A stretch of DNA of 64,000 nucleotides, from NCBI GenBank assembly GCA_032718475.1, contig JAUCBJ010007040.1:61638-125637 (forward strand). The letters are read 5' to 3'. Below are positions 10,772-23,115 of the stretch, in pieces (position 1 is the first letter of the stretch; each line of letters begins with the position of its first letter). The DNA comes from Nemertoderma westbladi. Lineage: Eukaryota; Xenacoelomorpha; Nemertodermatida; Nemertodermatidae. The notes below the pieces were generated by a model. It made no database searches. It saw only the letters and a list, made by a program, of their open reading frames with translations, and was not told the origin of the DNA. The position numbers were made by a program, and so were the translations under genes.

Positions 10772-13700
10772 ATATATGATAGCCCACTCCAAAGTGAATA
10801 AATCTTCTACCGCCCTGGTAGCTCAGTGGTCTTAGGACACACACTCGGCTGATGATAACCGGAAGTTTGAAACCTAGGTACCGAGTTCGAGCCCCAATAG
10901 GGGCGGTTGATATTTTTCACTATGGAGAGCATTATCATAATGTACTATAACATTTATTTAATTCGCCGTCACCCTCCCCACAACAATTCATTTATAATTA
11001 ATTCACACGCATGGCCGGCATACGGGGTTACAGTGGTTTCTACAACACTGGATAATAGTTATTCTTTGAGGCATGGTTGCCATTTCTGGCAGAGCACGGG
11101 AATAACGTTGTACTTTCCTATGAGTGACTGTAAAAGGCCTATATATGATAGCCCACTCCAAAGTGAATAAATCTTCTACCGCCCTGGTAGCTCAGTGGTC
11201 TTAGGACACACACTCGGCTGATGATAACCGGAAGTTTGAAACCTAGGTACCGAGTTCGAGCCCCAATAGGGGCGGTTGATATTTTTCACTATGGAGAGCA
11301 TTATCATAATGTACTATAACATTTATTTAATTCGCCGTCACCCTCCCCACAACAATTCATTTATAATTAATTCACACGCATGGCCGGCATACGGGGTTAC
11401 AGTGGTTTCTACAACACTGTATAATAGTTATTCTTTGAGGCATGGTTGCCATTTCTGGCAGAGCACGGGAATAACGTTGTACTTTCCTATGAGTGACTGT
11501 AAAAGGCCTATATATGATAGCCCACTCCAAAGTGAATAAATCTTCTACCGCCCTGGTAGCTCAGTGGTCTTAGGACACACACTCGGCTGATGATAACCGG
11601 AAGTTTGAAACCTAGGTACCGAGTTCGAGCCCCAATAGGGGCGGTTGATATTTTTCACTATGGAGAGCATTATCATAATGTACTATAACATTTATTTAAT
11701 TCGCCGTCACCCTCCCCACAACAATTCATTTATAATTAATTCACACGCATGGCCGGCATACGGGGTTACAGTGGTTTCTACAACACTGTATAATAGTTAT
11801 TCTTTGAGGCATGGTTGCCATTTCTGGCAGAGCACGGGAATAACGTTGTACTTTCCTATGAGTGACTGTAAAAGGCCTATATATGATAGCCCACTCCAAA
11901 GTGAATAAATCTTCTACCGCCCTGGTAGCTCAGTGGTCTTAGGACACACACTCGGCTGATGATAACCGGAAGTTTGAAACCTAGGTACCGAGTTCGAGCC
12001 CCAATAGGGGCGGTTGATATTTTTCACTATGGAGAGCATTATCATAATGTACTATAACATTTATTTAATTCGCCGTCACCCTCCCCACAACAATTCATTT
12101 ATAATTAATTCACACGCATGGCCGGCATACGGGGTTACAGTGGTTTCTACAACACTGTATAATAGTTATTCTTTGAGGCATGGTTGCCATTTCTGGCAGA
12201 GCACGGGAATAACGTTGTACTTTCCTATGAGTGACTGTAAAAGGCCTATATATGATAGCCCACTCCAAAGTGAATAAATCTTCTACCGCCCTGGTAGCTC
12301 AGTGGTCTTAGGACACACACTCGGCTGATGATAACCGGAAGTTTGAAACCTAGGTACCGAGTTCGAGCCCCAATAGGGGCGGTTGATATTTTTCACTATG
12401 GAGAGCATTATCATAATGTACTATAACATTTATTTAATTCGCCGTCACCCTCCCCACAACAATTCATTTATAATTAATTCACACGCATGGCCGGCATACG
12501 GGGTTACAGTGGTTTCTACAACACTGTATAATAGTTATTCTTTGAGGCATGGTTGCCATTTCTGGCAGAGCACGGGAATAACGTTGTACTTTCCTATGAG
12601 TGACTGTAAAAGGCCTATATATGATAGCCCACTCCAAAGTGAATAAATCTTCTACCGCCCTGGTAGCTCAGTGGTCTTAGGACACACACTCGGCTGATGA
12701 TAACCGGAAGTTTGAAACCTAGGTACCGAGTTCGAGCCCCAATAGGGGCGGTTGATATTTTTCACTATGGAGAGCATTATCATAATGTACTATAACATTT
12801 ATTTAATTCGCCGTCACCCTCCCCACAACAATTCATTTATAATTAATTCACACGCATGGCCGGCATACGGGGTTACAGTGGTTTCTACAACACTGTATAA
12901 TAGTTATTCTTTGAGGCATGGTTGCCATTTCTGGCAGAGCACGGGAATAACGTTGTACTTTCCTATGAGTGACTGTAAAAGGCCTATATATGATAGCCCA
13001 CTCCAAAGTGAATAAATCTTCTACCGCCCTGGTAGCTCAGTGGTCTTAGGACACACACTCGGCTGATGATAACCGGAAGTTTGAAACCTAGGTACCGAGT
13101 TCGAGCCCCAATAGGGGCGGTTGATATTTTTCACTATGGAGAGCATTATCATAATGTACTATAACATTTATTTAATTCGCCGTCACCCTCCCCACAACAA
13201 TTCATTTATAATTAATTCACACGCATGGCCGGCATACGGGGTTACAGTGGTTTCTACAACACTGTATAATAGTTATTCTTTGAGGCATGGTTGCCATTTC
13301 TGGCAGAGCACGGGAATAACGTTGTACTTTCCTATGAGTGACTGTAAAAGGCCTATATATGATAGCCCACTCCAAAGTGAATAAATCTTCTACCGCCCTG
13401 GTAGCTCAGTGGTCTTAGGACACACACTCGGCTGATGATAACCGGAAGTTTGAAACCTAGGTACCGAGTTCGAGCCCCAATAGGGGCGGTTGATATTTTT
13501 CACTATGGAGAGCATTATCATAATGTACTATAACATTTATTTAATTCGCCGTCACCCTCCCCACAACAATTCATTTATAATTAATTCACACGCATGGCCG
13601 GCATACGGGGTTACAGTGGTTTCTACAACACTGTATAATAGTTATTCTTTGAGGCATGGTTGCCATTTCTGGCAGAGCACGGGAATAACGTTGTACTTTC

Positions 13701-16700
13701 CTATGAGTGACTGTAAAAGGCCTATATATGATAGCCCACTCCAAAGTGAATAAATCTTCTACCGCCCTGGTAGCTCAGTGGTCTTAGGACACACACTCGG
13801 CTGATGATAACCGGAAGTTTGAAACCTAGGTACCGAGTTCGAGCCCCAATAGGGGCGGTTGATATTTTTCACTATGGAGAGCATTATCATAATGTACTAT
13901 AACATTTATTTAATTCGCCGTCACCCTCCCCACAACAATTCATTTATAATTAATTCACACGCATGGCCGGCATACGGGGTTACAGTGGTTTCTACAACAC
14001 TGTATAATAGTTATTCTTTGAGGCATGGTTGCCATTTCTGGCAGAGCACGGGAATAACGTTGTACTTTCCTATGAGTGACTGTAAAAGGCCTATATATGA
14101 TAGCCCACTCCAAAGTGAATAAATCTTCTACCGCCCTGGTAGCTCAGTGGTCTTAGGACACACACTCGGCTGATGATAACCGGAAGTTTGAAACCTAGGT
14201 ACCGAGTTCGAGCCCCAATAGGGGCGGTTGATATTTTTCACTATGGAGAGCATTATCATAATGTACTATAACATTTATTTAATTCGCCGTCACCCTCCCC
14301 ACAACAATTCATTTATAATTAATTCACACGCATGGCCGGCATACGGGGTTACAGTGGTTTCTACAACACTGTATAATAGTTATTCTTTGAGGCATGGTTG
14401 CCATTTCTGGCAGAGCACGGGAATAACGTTGTACTTTCCTATGAGTGACTGTAAAAGGCCTATATATGATAGCCCACTCCAAAGTGAATAAATCTTCTAC
14501 CGCCCTGGTAGCTCAGTGGTCTTAGGACACACACTCGGCTGATGATAACCGGAAGTTTGAAACCTAGGTACCGAGTTCGAGCCCCAATAGGGGCGGTTGA
14601 TATTTTTCACTATGGAGAGCATTATCATAATGTACTATAACATTTATTTAATTCGCCGTCACCCTCCCCACAACAATTCATTTATAATTAATTCACACGC
14701 ATGGCCGGCATACGGGGTTACAGTGGTTTCTACAACACTGTATAATAGTTATTCTTTGAGGCATGGTTGCCATTTCTGGCAGAGCACGGGAATAACGTTG
14801 TACTTTCCTATGAGTGACTGTAAAAGGCCTATATATGATAGCCCACTCCAAAGTGAATAAATCTTCTACCGCCCTGGTAGCTCAGTGGTCTTAGGACACA
14901 CACTCGGCTGATGATAACCGGAAGTTTGAAACCTAGGTACCGAGTTCGAGCCCCAATAGGGGCGGTTGATATTTTTCACTATGGAGAGCATTATCATAAT
15001 GTACTATAACATTTATTTAATTCGCCGTCACCCTCCCCACAACAATTCATTTATAATTAATTCACACGCATGGCCGGCATACGGGGTTACAGTGGTTTCT
15101 ACAACACTGTATAATAGTTATTCTTTGAGGCATGGTTGCCATTTCTGGCAGAGCACGGGAATAACGTTGTACTTTCCTATGAGTGACTGTAAAAGGCCTA
15201 TATATGATAGCCCACTCCAAAGTGAATAAATCTTCTACCGCCCTGGTAGCTCAGTGGTCTTAGGACACACACTCGGCTGATGATAACCGGAAGTTTGAAA
15301 CCTAGGTACCGAGTTCGAGCCCCAATAGGGGCGGTTGATATTTTTCACTATGGAGAGCATTATCATAATGTACTATAACATTTATTTAATTCGCCGTCAC
15401 CCTCCCCACAACAATTCATTTATAATTAATTCACACGCATGGCCGGCATACGGGGTTACAGTGGTTTCTACAACACTGTATAATAGTTATTCTTTGAGGC
15501 ATGGTTGCCATTTCTGGCAGAGCACGGGAATAACGTTGTACTTTCCTATGAGTGACTGTAAAAGGCCTATATATGATAGCCCACTCCAAAGTGAATAAAT
15601 CTTCTACCGCCCTGGTAGCTCAGTGGTCTTAGGACACACACTCGGCTGATGATAACCGGAAGTTTGAAACCTAGGTACCGAGTTCGAGCCCCAATAGGGG
15701 CGGTTGATATTTTTCACTATGGAGAGCATTATCATAATGTACTATAACATTTATTTAATTCGCCGTCACCCTCCCCACAACAATTCATTTATAATTAATT
15801 CACACGCATGGCCGGCATACGGGGTTACAGTGGTTTCTACAACACTGTATAATAGTTATTCTTTGAGGCATGGTTGCCATTTCTGGCAGAGCACGGGAAT
15901 AACGTTGTACTTTCCTATGAGTGACTGTAAAAGGCCTATATATGATAGCCCACTCCAAAGTGAATAAATCTTCTACCGCCCTGGTAGCTCAGTGGTCTTA
16001 GGACACACACTCGGCTGATGATAACCGGAAGTTTGAAACCTAGGTACCGAGTTCGAGCCCCAATAGGGGCGGTTGATATTTTTCACTATGGAGAGCATTA
16101 TCATAATGTACTATAACATTTATTTAATTCGCCGTCACCCTCCCCACAACAATTCATTTATAATTAATTCACACGCATGGCCGGCATACGGGGTTACAGT
16201 GGTTTCTACAACACTGTATAATAGTTATTCTTTGAGGCATGGTTGCCATTTCTGGCAGAGCACGGGAATAACGTTGTACTTTCCTATGAGTGACTGTAAA
16301 AGGCCTATATATGATAGCCCACTCCAAAGTGAATAAATCTTCTACCGCCCTGGTAGCTCAGTGGTCTTAGGACACACACTCGGCTGATGATAACCGGAAG
16401 TTTGAAACCTAGGTACCGAGTTCGAGCCCCAATAGGGGCGGTTGATATTTTTCACTATGGAGAGCATTATCATAATGTACTATAACATTTATTTAATTCG
16501 CCGTCACCCTCCCCACAACAATTCATTTATAATTAATTCACACGCATGGCCGGCATACGGGGTTACAGTGGTTTCTACAACACTGTATAATAGTTATTCT
16601 TTGAGGCATGGTTGCCATTTCTGGCAGAGCACGGGAATAACGTTGTACTTTCCTATGAGTGACTGTAAAAGGCCTATATATGATAGCCCACTCCAAAGTG

Positions 16701-17606
16701 AATAAATCTTCTACCGCCCTGGTAGCTCAGTGGTCTTAGGACACACACTCGGCTGATGATAACCGGAAGTTTGAAACCTAGGTACCGAGTTCGAGCCCCA
16801 ATAGGGGCGGTTGATATTTTTCACTATGGAGAGCATTATCATAATGTACTATAACATTTATTTAATTCGCCGTCACCCTCCCCACAACAATTCATTTATA
16901 ATTAATTCACACGCATGGCCGGCATACGGGGTTACAGTGGTTTCTACAACACTGTATAATAGTTATTCTTTGAGGCATGGTTGCCATTTCTGGCAGAGCA
17001 CGGGAATAACGTTGTACTTTCCTATGAGTGACTGTAAAAGGCCTATATATGATAGCCCACTCCAAAGTGAATAAATCTTCTACCGCCCTGGTAGCTCAGT
17101 GGTCTTAGGACACACACTCGGCTGATGATAACCGGAAGTTTGAAACCTAGGTACCGAGTTCGAGCCCCAATAGGGGCGGTTGATATTTTTCACTATGGAG
17201 AGCATTATCATAATGTACTATAACATTTATTTAATTCGCCGTCACCCTCCCCACAACAATTCATTTATAATTAATTCACACGCATGGCCGGCATACGGGG
17301 TTACAGTGGTTTCTACAACACTGTATAATAGTTATTCTTTGAGGCATGGTTGCCATTTCTGGCAGAGCACGGGAATAACGTTGTACTTTCCTATGAGTGA
17401 CTGTAAAAGGCCTATATATGATAGCCCACTCCAAAGTGAATAAATCTTCTACCGCCCTGGTAGCTCAGTGGTCTTAGGACACACACTCGGCTGATGATAA
17501 CCGGAAGTTTGAAACCTAGGTACCGAGTTCGAGCCCCAATAGGGGCGGTTGATATTTTTCACTATGGAGAGCATTATCATAATGTACTATAACATTTATT
17601 TAATTC
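10772..17606 (+). repeat. 369-bp tandem array, about 18.5 units, each with a tRNA-like head
   Basis: Every landmark recurs at exactly 369 bp (for example the gttgatattttt word from 10906 to 17547). The first unit has one visible difference (cactgg instead of cactgt near 11048); the 87-codon frame of the other 17 units is identical. Each unit contains a pol III-type A box and B box in a tRNA-like segment. The left junction lies five bases into a foldback-element terminus (ggtag). The right junction lies inside an EGF exon, sharing aattc with it. The near-perfect identity points to recent amplification or homogenisation. Confidence 0.95.
10809..10907 (+). ncRNA. tRNA-like segment in each 369-bp unit (first copy shown)
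   Basis: A box tagctcagtgg at 10819-10829 and B box gagttcgagccc at 10883-10894, spaced as in tRNA genes. The outer ends accgccc and gggcggt are complementary over 7 bp. Inside, the T stem and anticodon stem do not pair well, and the apparent anticodon loop (ctgatgataa) is too long, so this is a tRNA-derived SINE-type head and not a working tRNA. The ctgat-aa words recall tRNA-Ile, which is a guess. Copies repeat every 369 bp to about 17545. Confidence 0.65.
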
Positions 17607-17704
17607 TGATAATTGCCACATTAATGCAAGCTGCATGAACAGTGATGGTAGTTTCTCCTGTGCATGTAATTTGGGCTACACTGGCAATGGTGTTTCCTGC
17701 AGTG
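17607..17704 (+). pseudogene. Truncated EGF exon at the array junction
   Basis: Only the 3' part of an exon a-type EGF remains, from TGATAATTGCC to the donor gtaagc. The acceptor and the DIDEC codons are replaced by the end of the 369-bp array. Without an acceptor it should be skipped in splicing. Skipping would keep the frame, because the neighbours are phase 1-1. Confidence 0.85.
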
Positions 17705-17863
17705 GTAAGCACATATCATCTTATATTAGCAATACAATATAAAGTTGACATTATCTTGTTAACTTAAGACTATTTATTATCCATGGCATATGACTTTGAT
17801 GTTTCTGCAATTAGGATTTGTGAATTTAGAATTTAATAAATTCCCATTTTTTTTGATCTTCAG

Positions 17864-17986
17864 ATATTGATGAATGTTCTACCAATACTGATAATTGCCA
17901 CATTCATGCAAGCTGCTCGAACAATGATGGTAGTTTTACATGTGTATGTAATTCAGGCTATTCTGGGACTGGTGTTTCCTGCAATG
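17864..17986 (+). CDS. Calcium-binding EGF exon, U1 second triplet, exon b
   Basis: 123 bp, acceptor gatcttcag, donor gtaagc, phase 1-1. It differs from the exon at 10217 by few bases, including Asn to His after CHI. Equivalent exons lie at 29987, 43929 and 53096. Confidence 0.87.
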
Positions 17987-18151
17987 GTAAGCAAATACCA
18001 GATAATATTACCAATACAAACAATACAAAACAAACTTCGACACCATCACCTTAAAATCCTATTATCCTGTCATATTGCTTTTAATTTAATTTTTTTGGAG
18101 TATTAATTTGCAAATTCATAATTTAGTAAATTACTAATTTTTGTACTTCAG

Positions 18152-18274
18152 ACATTGATGAATGTTCTACCAATAGCGATAATTGCCATATTGATGCTAG
18201 CTGCACAAACAATGATGGTAATTTTACATGTGCATGCAATTCAGGCTATTCTGGAACTGGTGTTTCCTGCAATG
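18152..18274 (+). CDS. Calcium-binding EGF exon, U1 second triplet, exon c
   Basis: 123 bp, acceptor gtacttcag, donor gtaagg, phase 1-1, six cysteines. It appears identical to the exon at 10505. It is followed after about 130 bp by the foldback element. Confidence 0.87.
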
Positions 18275-18406
18275 GTAAGGAAATAACATAGATACTGTAC
18301 ATTGTTGGTAGGACCTAACATTTCCTTGACCTCTATATTTTACTGTTTACCTACCGGTACCGTGTTACTGTACCCATTTTCCTTATGCTCTATTTGATAT
18401 TATTAT

Positions 18407-19298
18407 GGTAGGTGCTTAAATGCACAACGAGCAACAATGACCAACAACGAGCAACAATGACCAACAACGAGCAACAATGAGCAACAATGAGCAACAACAA
18501 GCAACAACGAGCACCAATGAGCAACAACGAGCAACAATGAGCAACAACTAGCACCAATGAGCGACAACGAGCAACAACGAGCACCAATGAGCAACAACGA
18601 GCACCAATGAGCGACAACGAGCACCAATGAGCGACAACGAGCAACAACGATCACCAATGAACAACAATGAGCAACAATGAGCAACAACGAGCAACAGTGA
18701 GCAACAACGAGCAACAACGAGCACCAATGAGCAATAAACGAGCAACAATAGGCAAAAATAATAAACTCGTTGTTGCTCATTGTCGCTCAATGTTGCTCGT
18801 TGTTGCTCATTGGTGCTCGTTTTTGCTCGCTGTTGCTCGTTGTTGCTCATTGTTGCTCGTTGTTGTACTTTATTATAGCTCGTTGTTGCTCGTTGTTGCT
18901 CATTGGTGCTCGTTTTTACACATTGTTGCTCGTTGTTGTACATTATTATAACTCGTTGTTGCTCGTTGTTGCTCATTGTTGCTCGTTGTTGCTCATTGGT
19001 GCTCGTTGTTGCGCGTTGTTGCTCATTGTTGCTTGTTGTTGCTCGTTGTTGCTCGTTGTTGCTCATTGTTGCTCGTTGTTACTCATTGTTGCTCATTGTT
19101 GCTCGTTGTTGCTCATTATTGCTCGTTGTTGCTCATTGTTGCTCGTTGTTATTCGTTGTTGTTCATTGTTGTTCGTTGTTGCTCATTGTTGTTCGTTGTT
19201 GTACTTTATTATTGCTCAATGTTACTCATTGTTGCTCGTTGTTACTCATTGTTGCTCGTTGTTGGTCATTGTTGCTCGTTGTGCATTTTAGCACCTAC
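18407..19298. mobile_element. Foldback transposon, U1 copy
   Basis: Termini ggtaggtgc and gcacctac are inverted, and the next 40 or so bases of each end (tgcacaacgagcaac and its complement) also match. The left arm is made of 10-bp units of the type gagcaacaac/t and the right arm of the complementary gttgttgctc/attgttgctc. A short AT-rich spacer lies at about 18747-18768. The left target duplication tattattat is at 18398-18406; the right copy is deleted in this unit. There is no transposase frame: the long Leu/Val/Cys-rich frames come from the 10-bp periodicity. Confidence 0.85.
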
Positions 19299-19584
19299 TA
19301 TTTACCTTGTCAGCTTGTTACATTGTCAAATTTAAAGGATTGGCCATAGGCCTACCTATTCCCTATCACATGCTTATCCCCTTTATCTGGTGTGGTGGCA
19401 ACGTTGTGGATACGACCTCACAAAAGATTTCAACTGAAATTCACTAGAACCCCAACCCTACAAGCCTATACCAGTATATACTTACGGGGTCGGCAGTATT
19501 TACTAACCATCATTATTTAGGTATGCCAGGGAGTTAACGAAACTGCCTCGGATAAACCTTGTTAAGAACTGCCATAAAATAAAT

Positions 19585-20568
19585 ATATTGAAATTGTCTG
19601 GGTCTATTAACATTCCTGCAGATATCGCAAGTCCAAAATGCCCTTGAGTGTCTTACTCCAACCTGCCAAATTTAAAAATTTCGCACCAAAAATTGGAGTC
19701 ATGTCAAACAACCTCTCAATGATCTGTCATCCAACTATCGCCACACAAGAAGATGACCAAAGTGATGGTATTATCACTTATACAGGGTCAGTTGTGATGA
19801 TAAAGCTTTGTTCAGTACTTTTCCTACAGGTAGTATTCAGCATGAGCATAGTGATGACATACAAGATGAAGATGATACCCCAATCTTCATCACTCTCTCT
19901 ACTTGGCTACCCCTAAAAGGCGAGTGTGCATATCTTTGCCTTATCAAACCCACATAATACAGGGCACTCAACCTCCAGATGTGAGACAGGAATCCGAGAC
20001 ATGAAATTATATATTGTGTTGGCTACTTTATCACATGATGGACTTGTACAGGTTCGCCATTCCTAACCCCTTACTGCAACAAAGGAGCTCATTGTTGTCC
20101 CACATTCTGTTATAGGTGGACTTCTCAATGCTTATACACTTTAGGTTAAATCACCCTTCCACCTCCCAGCTTCGACATTATCACATACTATTTTTCAGCA
20201 CTGGACTTAGAACAGTCACTTGTTCAAATAGCACCTCATTGTCACCATTGTAATTCCTTAAATAAAGTGCCATGTTTTGCTGTTGACCAAACTACTGCCA
20301 TTATAGTAATTATTACTGCCAGTAGTAGGAACCTCGTTTGCAGCTGATATTCTTTGACAATCAAACAGTATATTTTAGTAGTATGAAAAGGATTTACTGC
20401 TTATACTACTACATGTATCATACCTGATGAGAAAGGGGCGACATTACGTTATCGACAATAAGATTATGTTCAGGTTTAACACCACTTCAAGGCTCACACT
20501 GCAACGTACGAGTTGACCCTGGTACTGGATTCAACTCACTGAAAGATGATCATGGTCTCTGTTATCAT
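19585..20568 (+). pseudogene. pol: LTR-retrotransposon RNase H end and integrase N-terminal half, decayed
   Basis: Conceptual reading across frames gives SINIPADIAS, then PTCQICKF, a zinc-binding CHHCNSLNKVP and SFAADI, leading to a catalytic-core stretch with VDPGTGFNSLKDD. These fit the RNase H-integrase linker, the H2C2 finger and the DD part of a metazoan retroviral-type integrase. Numerous stops and shifts make it non-functional. It is interrupted at 20568 by a LINE and resumes at 23064. Whether it is Gypsy-like or another family cannot be decided. Equivalent remnants occur in U2-U4. Confidence 0.6.
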
Positions 20569-23063
20569 ATTCAATTCAATTCAATTCAATATATATTTTC
20601 CAAATGCTTAACAAATGATACAATAAATTGCACAATAATTACTGTACAATATATATTGTAAATACGTAATTATAAAGTAAATTATAAAGTAAATGGGGGA
20701 TTTAGCACAGGACAGGACACCAGCGAATAGCTGTAATAGCTAGTAGCGTGCTGGTGCCCTGGGGGGGGGGGGGGGGGGGGGGGGTACGTTACGTTTGCTA
20801 CTAGTGTTACATGATATAATTTTAATATACATAGATATGAGTATTGAAATTTATATTTATTACTTCGTGCAGCACCAATCGTAATACGTGGACGGACGCT
20901 ACACTGCCGCCAAGGAAAAACAAGATTTGTATAATAAAACTAAATTTAAATTTAAATACTGGATGATTTAATTTTTCGTAGTTGATAATAATGGAGGAGA
21001 ATATTGCAAGGTAATTCCAAATATCTATATAGTTTCAAGTAGATATCTCTTAAGATTTTTAGCAAATGTTGATTTGGTTTTCTTTTGTTTAATTATACGT
21101 GGGATAGAATTCCACACGGACGGGCCCCGAAAACTGATGGTTTGCTGACTAGATACTAAACGAACTAAAGGGATCTGATAATTATCAGCAGCTACTGACC
21201 GGGTGTTATATTGGTGAACAGAAGAAGTTAAAGTAAAAAGATTTGATATTAAGGGTGGAACATCTATTAGTTTATTGTGCAATTCGTACATGAATATACC
21301 TACCTGTTGTTTATAGAGTTGATCTAATGGGAGTATGCCTAACTGTTTATAAATAGGTAAAGAAGATGACCGGTAGTGACTACGTGTAATACAGCGAAGG
21401 ATCTTGTTTACTTTAATTCTGATCGGTTTTAGAACAGAAGAGAATGTACCGCCCCAAACTATAATGCCGTAAAGTAGATAAGGATGCACAAGTGAATAGT
21501 AAAGCTGGCGTAAAATATTAAGAGGAAAAATATACCGAAGTTTATAAAATATCCCAGCCGTTTTGGAAATTTTTTGAATTATGTGCTGAATATGAGTTTT
21601 AAAATTTAACTGTTTATCAACCCAGATGCCCAAGATTTTGCTGGATTGTGTATACTTAATTTTAATATTATTAATTTCAACTCTAGATAGATTATAGGTA
21701 CTGTGAATATTTGAAAAAAATGTTGCTTCAGTTTTAGTCAAATTAAGTGACAAAGCGTTATCCATCAGCCAATCTGAAATTTTAGTTAGTTCAGAGTTTA
21801 GTTCTGATATTAAAATATTGGGATTTTTATGTGAATAGAGTAAGGTTGTATCGTCAGCAAAAAGTGCAGGAAAAAGTTTGGAAGCCCGGGGGAGATCATT
21901 TATATATAATAAAAATAAAGTGGGAGATAGGACGCCCCCTTGCGGAACACCACAAAGAAGTGGCTCTAGAGAAGACAAAAAATTACCTAGCTTTACGAAT
22001 TGCTGCCTGGATGCAAGAAAATTTTCGAATAATTGGAGCGGTACACCTCTGACTCCGTATCTTTCGAGCTTATTTAATAGAATTTTATAATTTAAGGTAT
22101 CAAAAGCTTTTGATAGATCAATGTAAACAGCGCACGATGCGTCCTTTTCTTCGAGGGCCGTGTGAATCTGTTCTAAAACCGATAGAATTGCATGTGAGGT
22201 TGTTCTTTTAGGCCTAAAACCGAACTGAGATTGAGAGATAATTTTAAATTTTGATAAATAAGAAATAAGTTGTGTATTGATAATAGTTTCGAAAATTTTA
22301 GTTAATACCGGTAGTAGGGAAATAGGTCTAAAGTTCGTAGGATTACTCGCGTTACCACCCTTATGTAATGGAATAACTTTAGCAATCTTTAGCGAATCAG
22401 GATAAAAACCAGAAGAAAAAGATAAGTTGATTAGACTACTTAAGTGTATTGATAGCGGTTTAGCTGCGAGGATTAGGAGCTTAGTAGGAAAAGGATCATT
22501 AGAGGCGGATTTAGGATCTAGGTGTAATAGGCGGTATTCTACTTCAACTGGAGTGGTTTCGGTAAGACCAAAACTATTGTTATTAGAATGTGAAATATGA
22601 CGTAGATAAGAACGGTTAGATTTAGGTATTTTATCTGCTAATTTCGGTCCTATTGTAGAGAAGTGATTATTTAAGGTATTAGCGATTTCGGATGGATCAG
22701 TAATTGTCCTAATAGAATCGCCTGAGCCGGTAATTAATTTTTTTGGGATCAAGGAATTTTTAGATCTATTAAGTGCACTGTTAATTATTATCCAAGTTTT
22801 TTTAATGTTTCCAGAATTTTTTTCAAATTGTGCCGAATAGTATTCCTTTTCAGCCTTACGCAATAAATTAAGTAGTTTATTTCTAAAACGTTTAAAAGAT
22901 TCAAGATTTATGTCATTTGGATGTTTAATATATGTACGATATAAATTATTTTTAATTATAGTCAATTTAATTAATTTGGGAGTAAGCCACGGTTTTCTTG
23001 GAAGTTCGCGAGATGGGATTGTTTTTTTAGGAACATGCGAGTTTGTGATTTTCGAAAAATCAA
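20569..23063 (-). mobile_element. Non-LTR retrotransposon (LINE), 5'-truncated
   Basis: Inserted in the integrase remnant of U1 only: U2-U4 read through gttatc..taacc/ttatagtcgatg without it. The minus-strand 3' end finishes in four tandem ATTGA-type 5-bp units (20569-20591), the style of tail seen in CR1/L2-like LINEs. A poly-G run at 20761-20783 lies in the 3' untranslated region. The apurinic endonuclease domain is missing, which is typical 5' truncation. No clear target duplication was found. Confidence 0.88.
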
Positions 23064-23115
23064 TCTTATACTCGATGTTGGGTGTAAGAAGAACACAAAC
23101 AAGAAGACCATGCAC
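21025..23115 (-). CDS. LINE reverse transcriptase (CR1/L2/Jockey-like), endonuclease missing
   Basis: 696 codons open throughout. Motif A YIDLSKAFDTLN is at about 331-342, GVPQGGVLSP at 389-398 and the catalytic FADD at 419-422, followed by the thumb and a C-terminal domain with QYNTRS and RGPSVWNSIP, common in CR1/L2-type proteins. The enzyme would copy element RNA at a nicked target, but without the endonuclease it is not autonomous. The first 15 or so residues (MHGLLVCVL) come from flanking DNA, so this ATG is fortuitous; real LINE sequence starts near 23063. The intact frame suggests a young insertion. Confidence 0.88.
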   Translation of the reverse strand: MHGLLVCVLLTPNIEYKIDFSKITNSHVPKKTIPSRELPRKPWLTPKLIKLTIIKNNLYRTYIKHPNDINLESFKRFRNKLLNLLRKAEKEYYSAQFEKNSGNIKKTWIIINSALNRSKNSLIPKKLITGSGDSIRTITDPSEIANTLNNHFSTIGPKLADKIPKSNRSYLRHISHSNNNSFGLTETTPVEVEYRLLHLDPKSASNDPFPTKLLILAAKPLSIHLSSLINLSFSSGFYPDSLKIAKVIPLHKGGNASNPTNFRPISLLPVLTKIFETIINTQLISYLSKFKIISQSQFGFRPKRTTSHAILSVLEQIHTALEEKDASCAVYIDLSKAFDTLNYKILLNKLERYGVRGVPLQLFENFLASRQQFVKLGNFLSSLEPLLCGVPQGGVLSPTLFLLYINDLPRASKLFPALFADDTTLLYSHKNPNILISELNSELTKISDWLMDNALSLNLTKTEATFFSNIHSTYNLSRVEINNIKIKYTQSSKILGIWVDKQLNFKTHIQHIIQKISKTAGIFYKLRYIFPLNILRQLYYSLVHPYLLYGIIVWGGTFSSVLKPIRIKVNKILRCITRSHYRSSSLPIYKQLGILPLDQLYKQQVGIFMYELHNKLIDVPPLISNLFTLTSSVHQYNTRSVAADNYQIPLVRLVSSQQTISFRGPSVWNSIPRIIKQKKTKSTFAKNLKRYLLETI

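Noticed and set aside
10809-10907. Functional tRNA gene
   Set aside because: Acceptor ends and A/B boxes fit, but the T stem and anticodon arm do not fold properly.
10907-17443. Eighteen identical 87-codon frames
   Set aside because: One per 369-bp unit; they exist only because the unit is repeated, have no recognisable protein features, and overlap the tRNA-like segment.
10772-17606. CRISPR-like array
   Set aside because: The whole 369-bp unit repeats without variable spacers, and the context is animal DNA.
19638-19916. 92-codon frame recurring in all four units
   Set aside because: The true signal is an out-of-frame, decayed RNase H-integrase linker; the recurrence is explained by segmental duplication.
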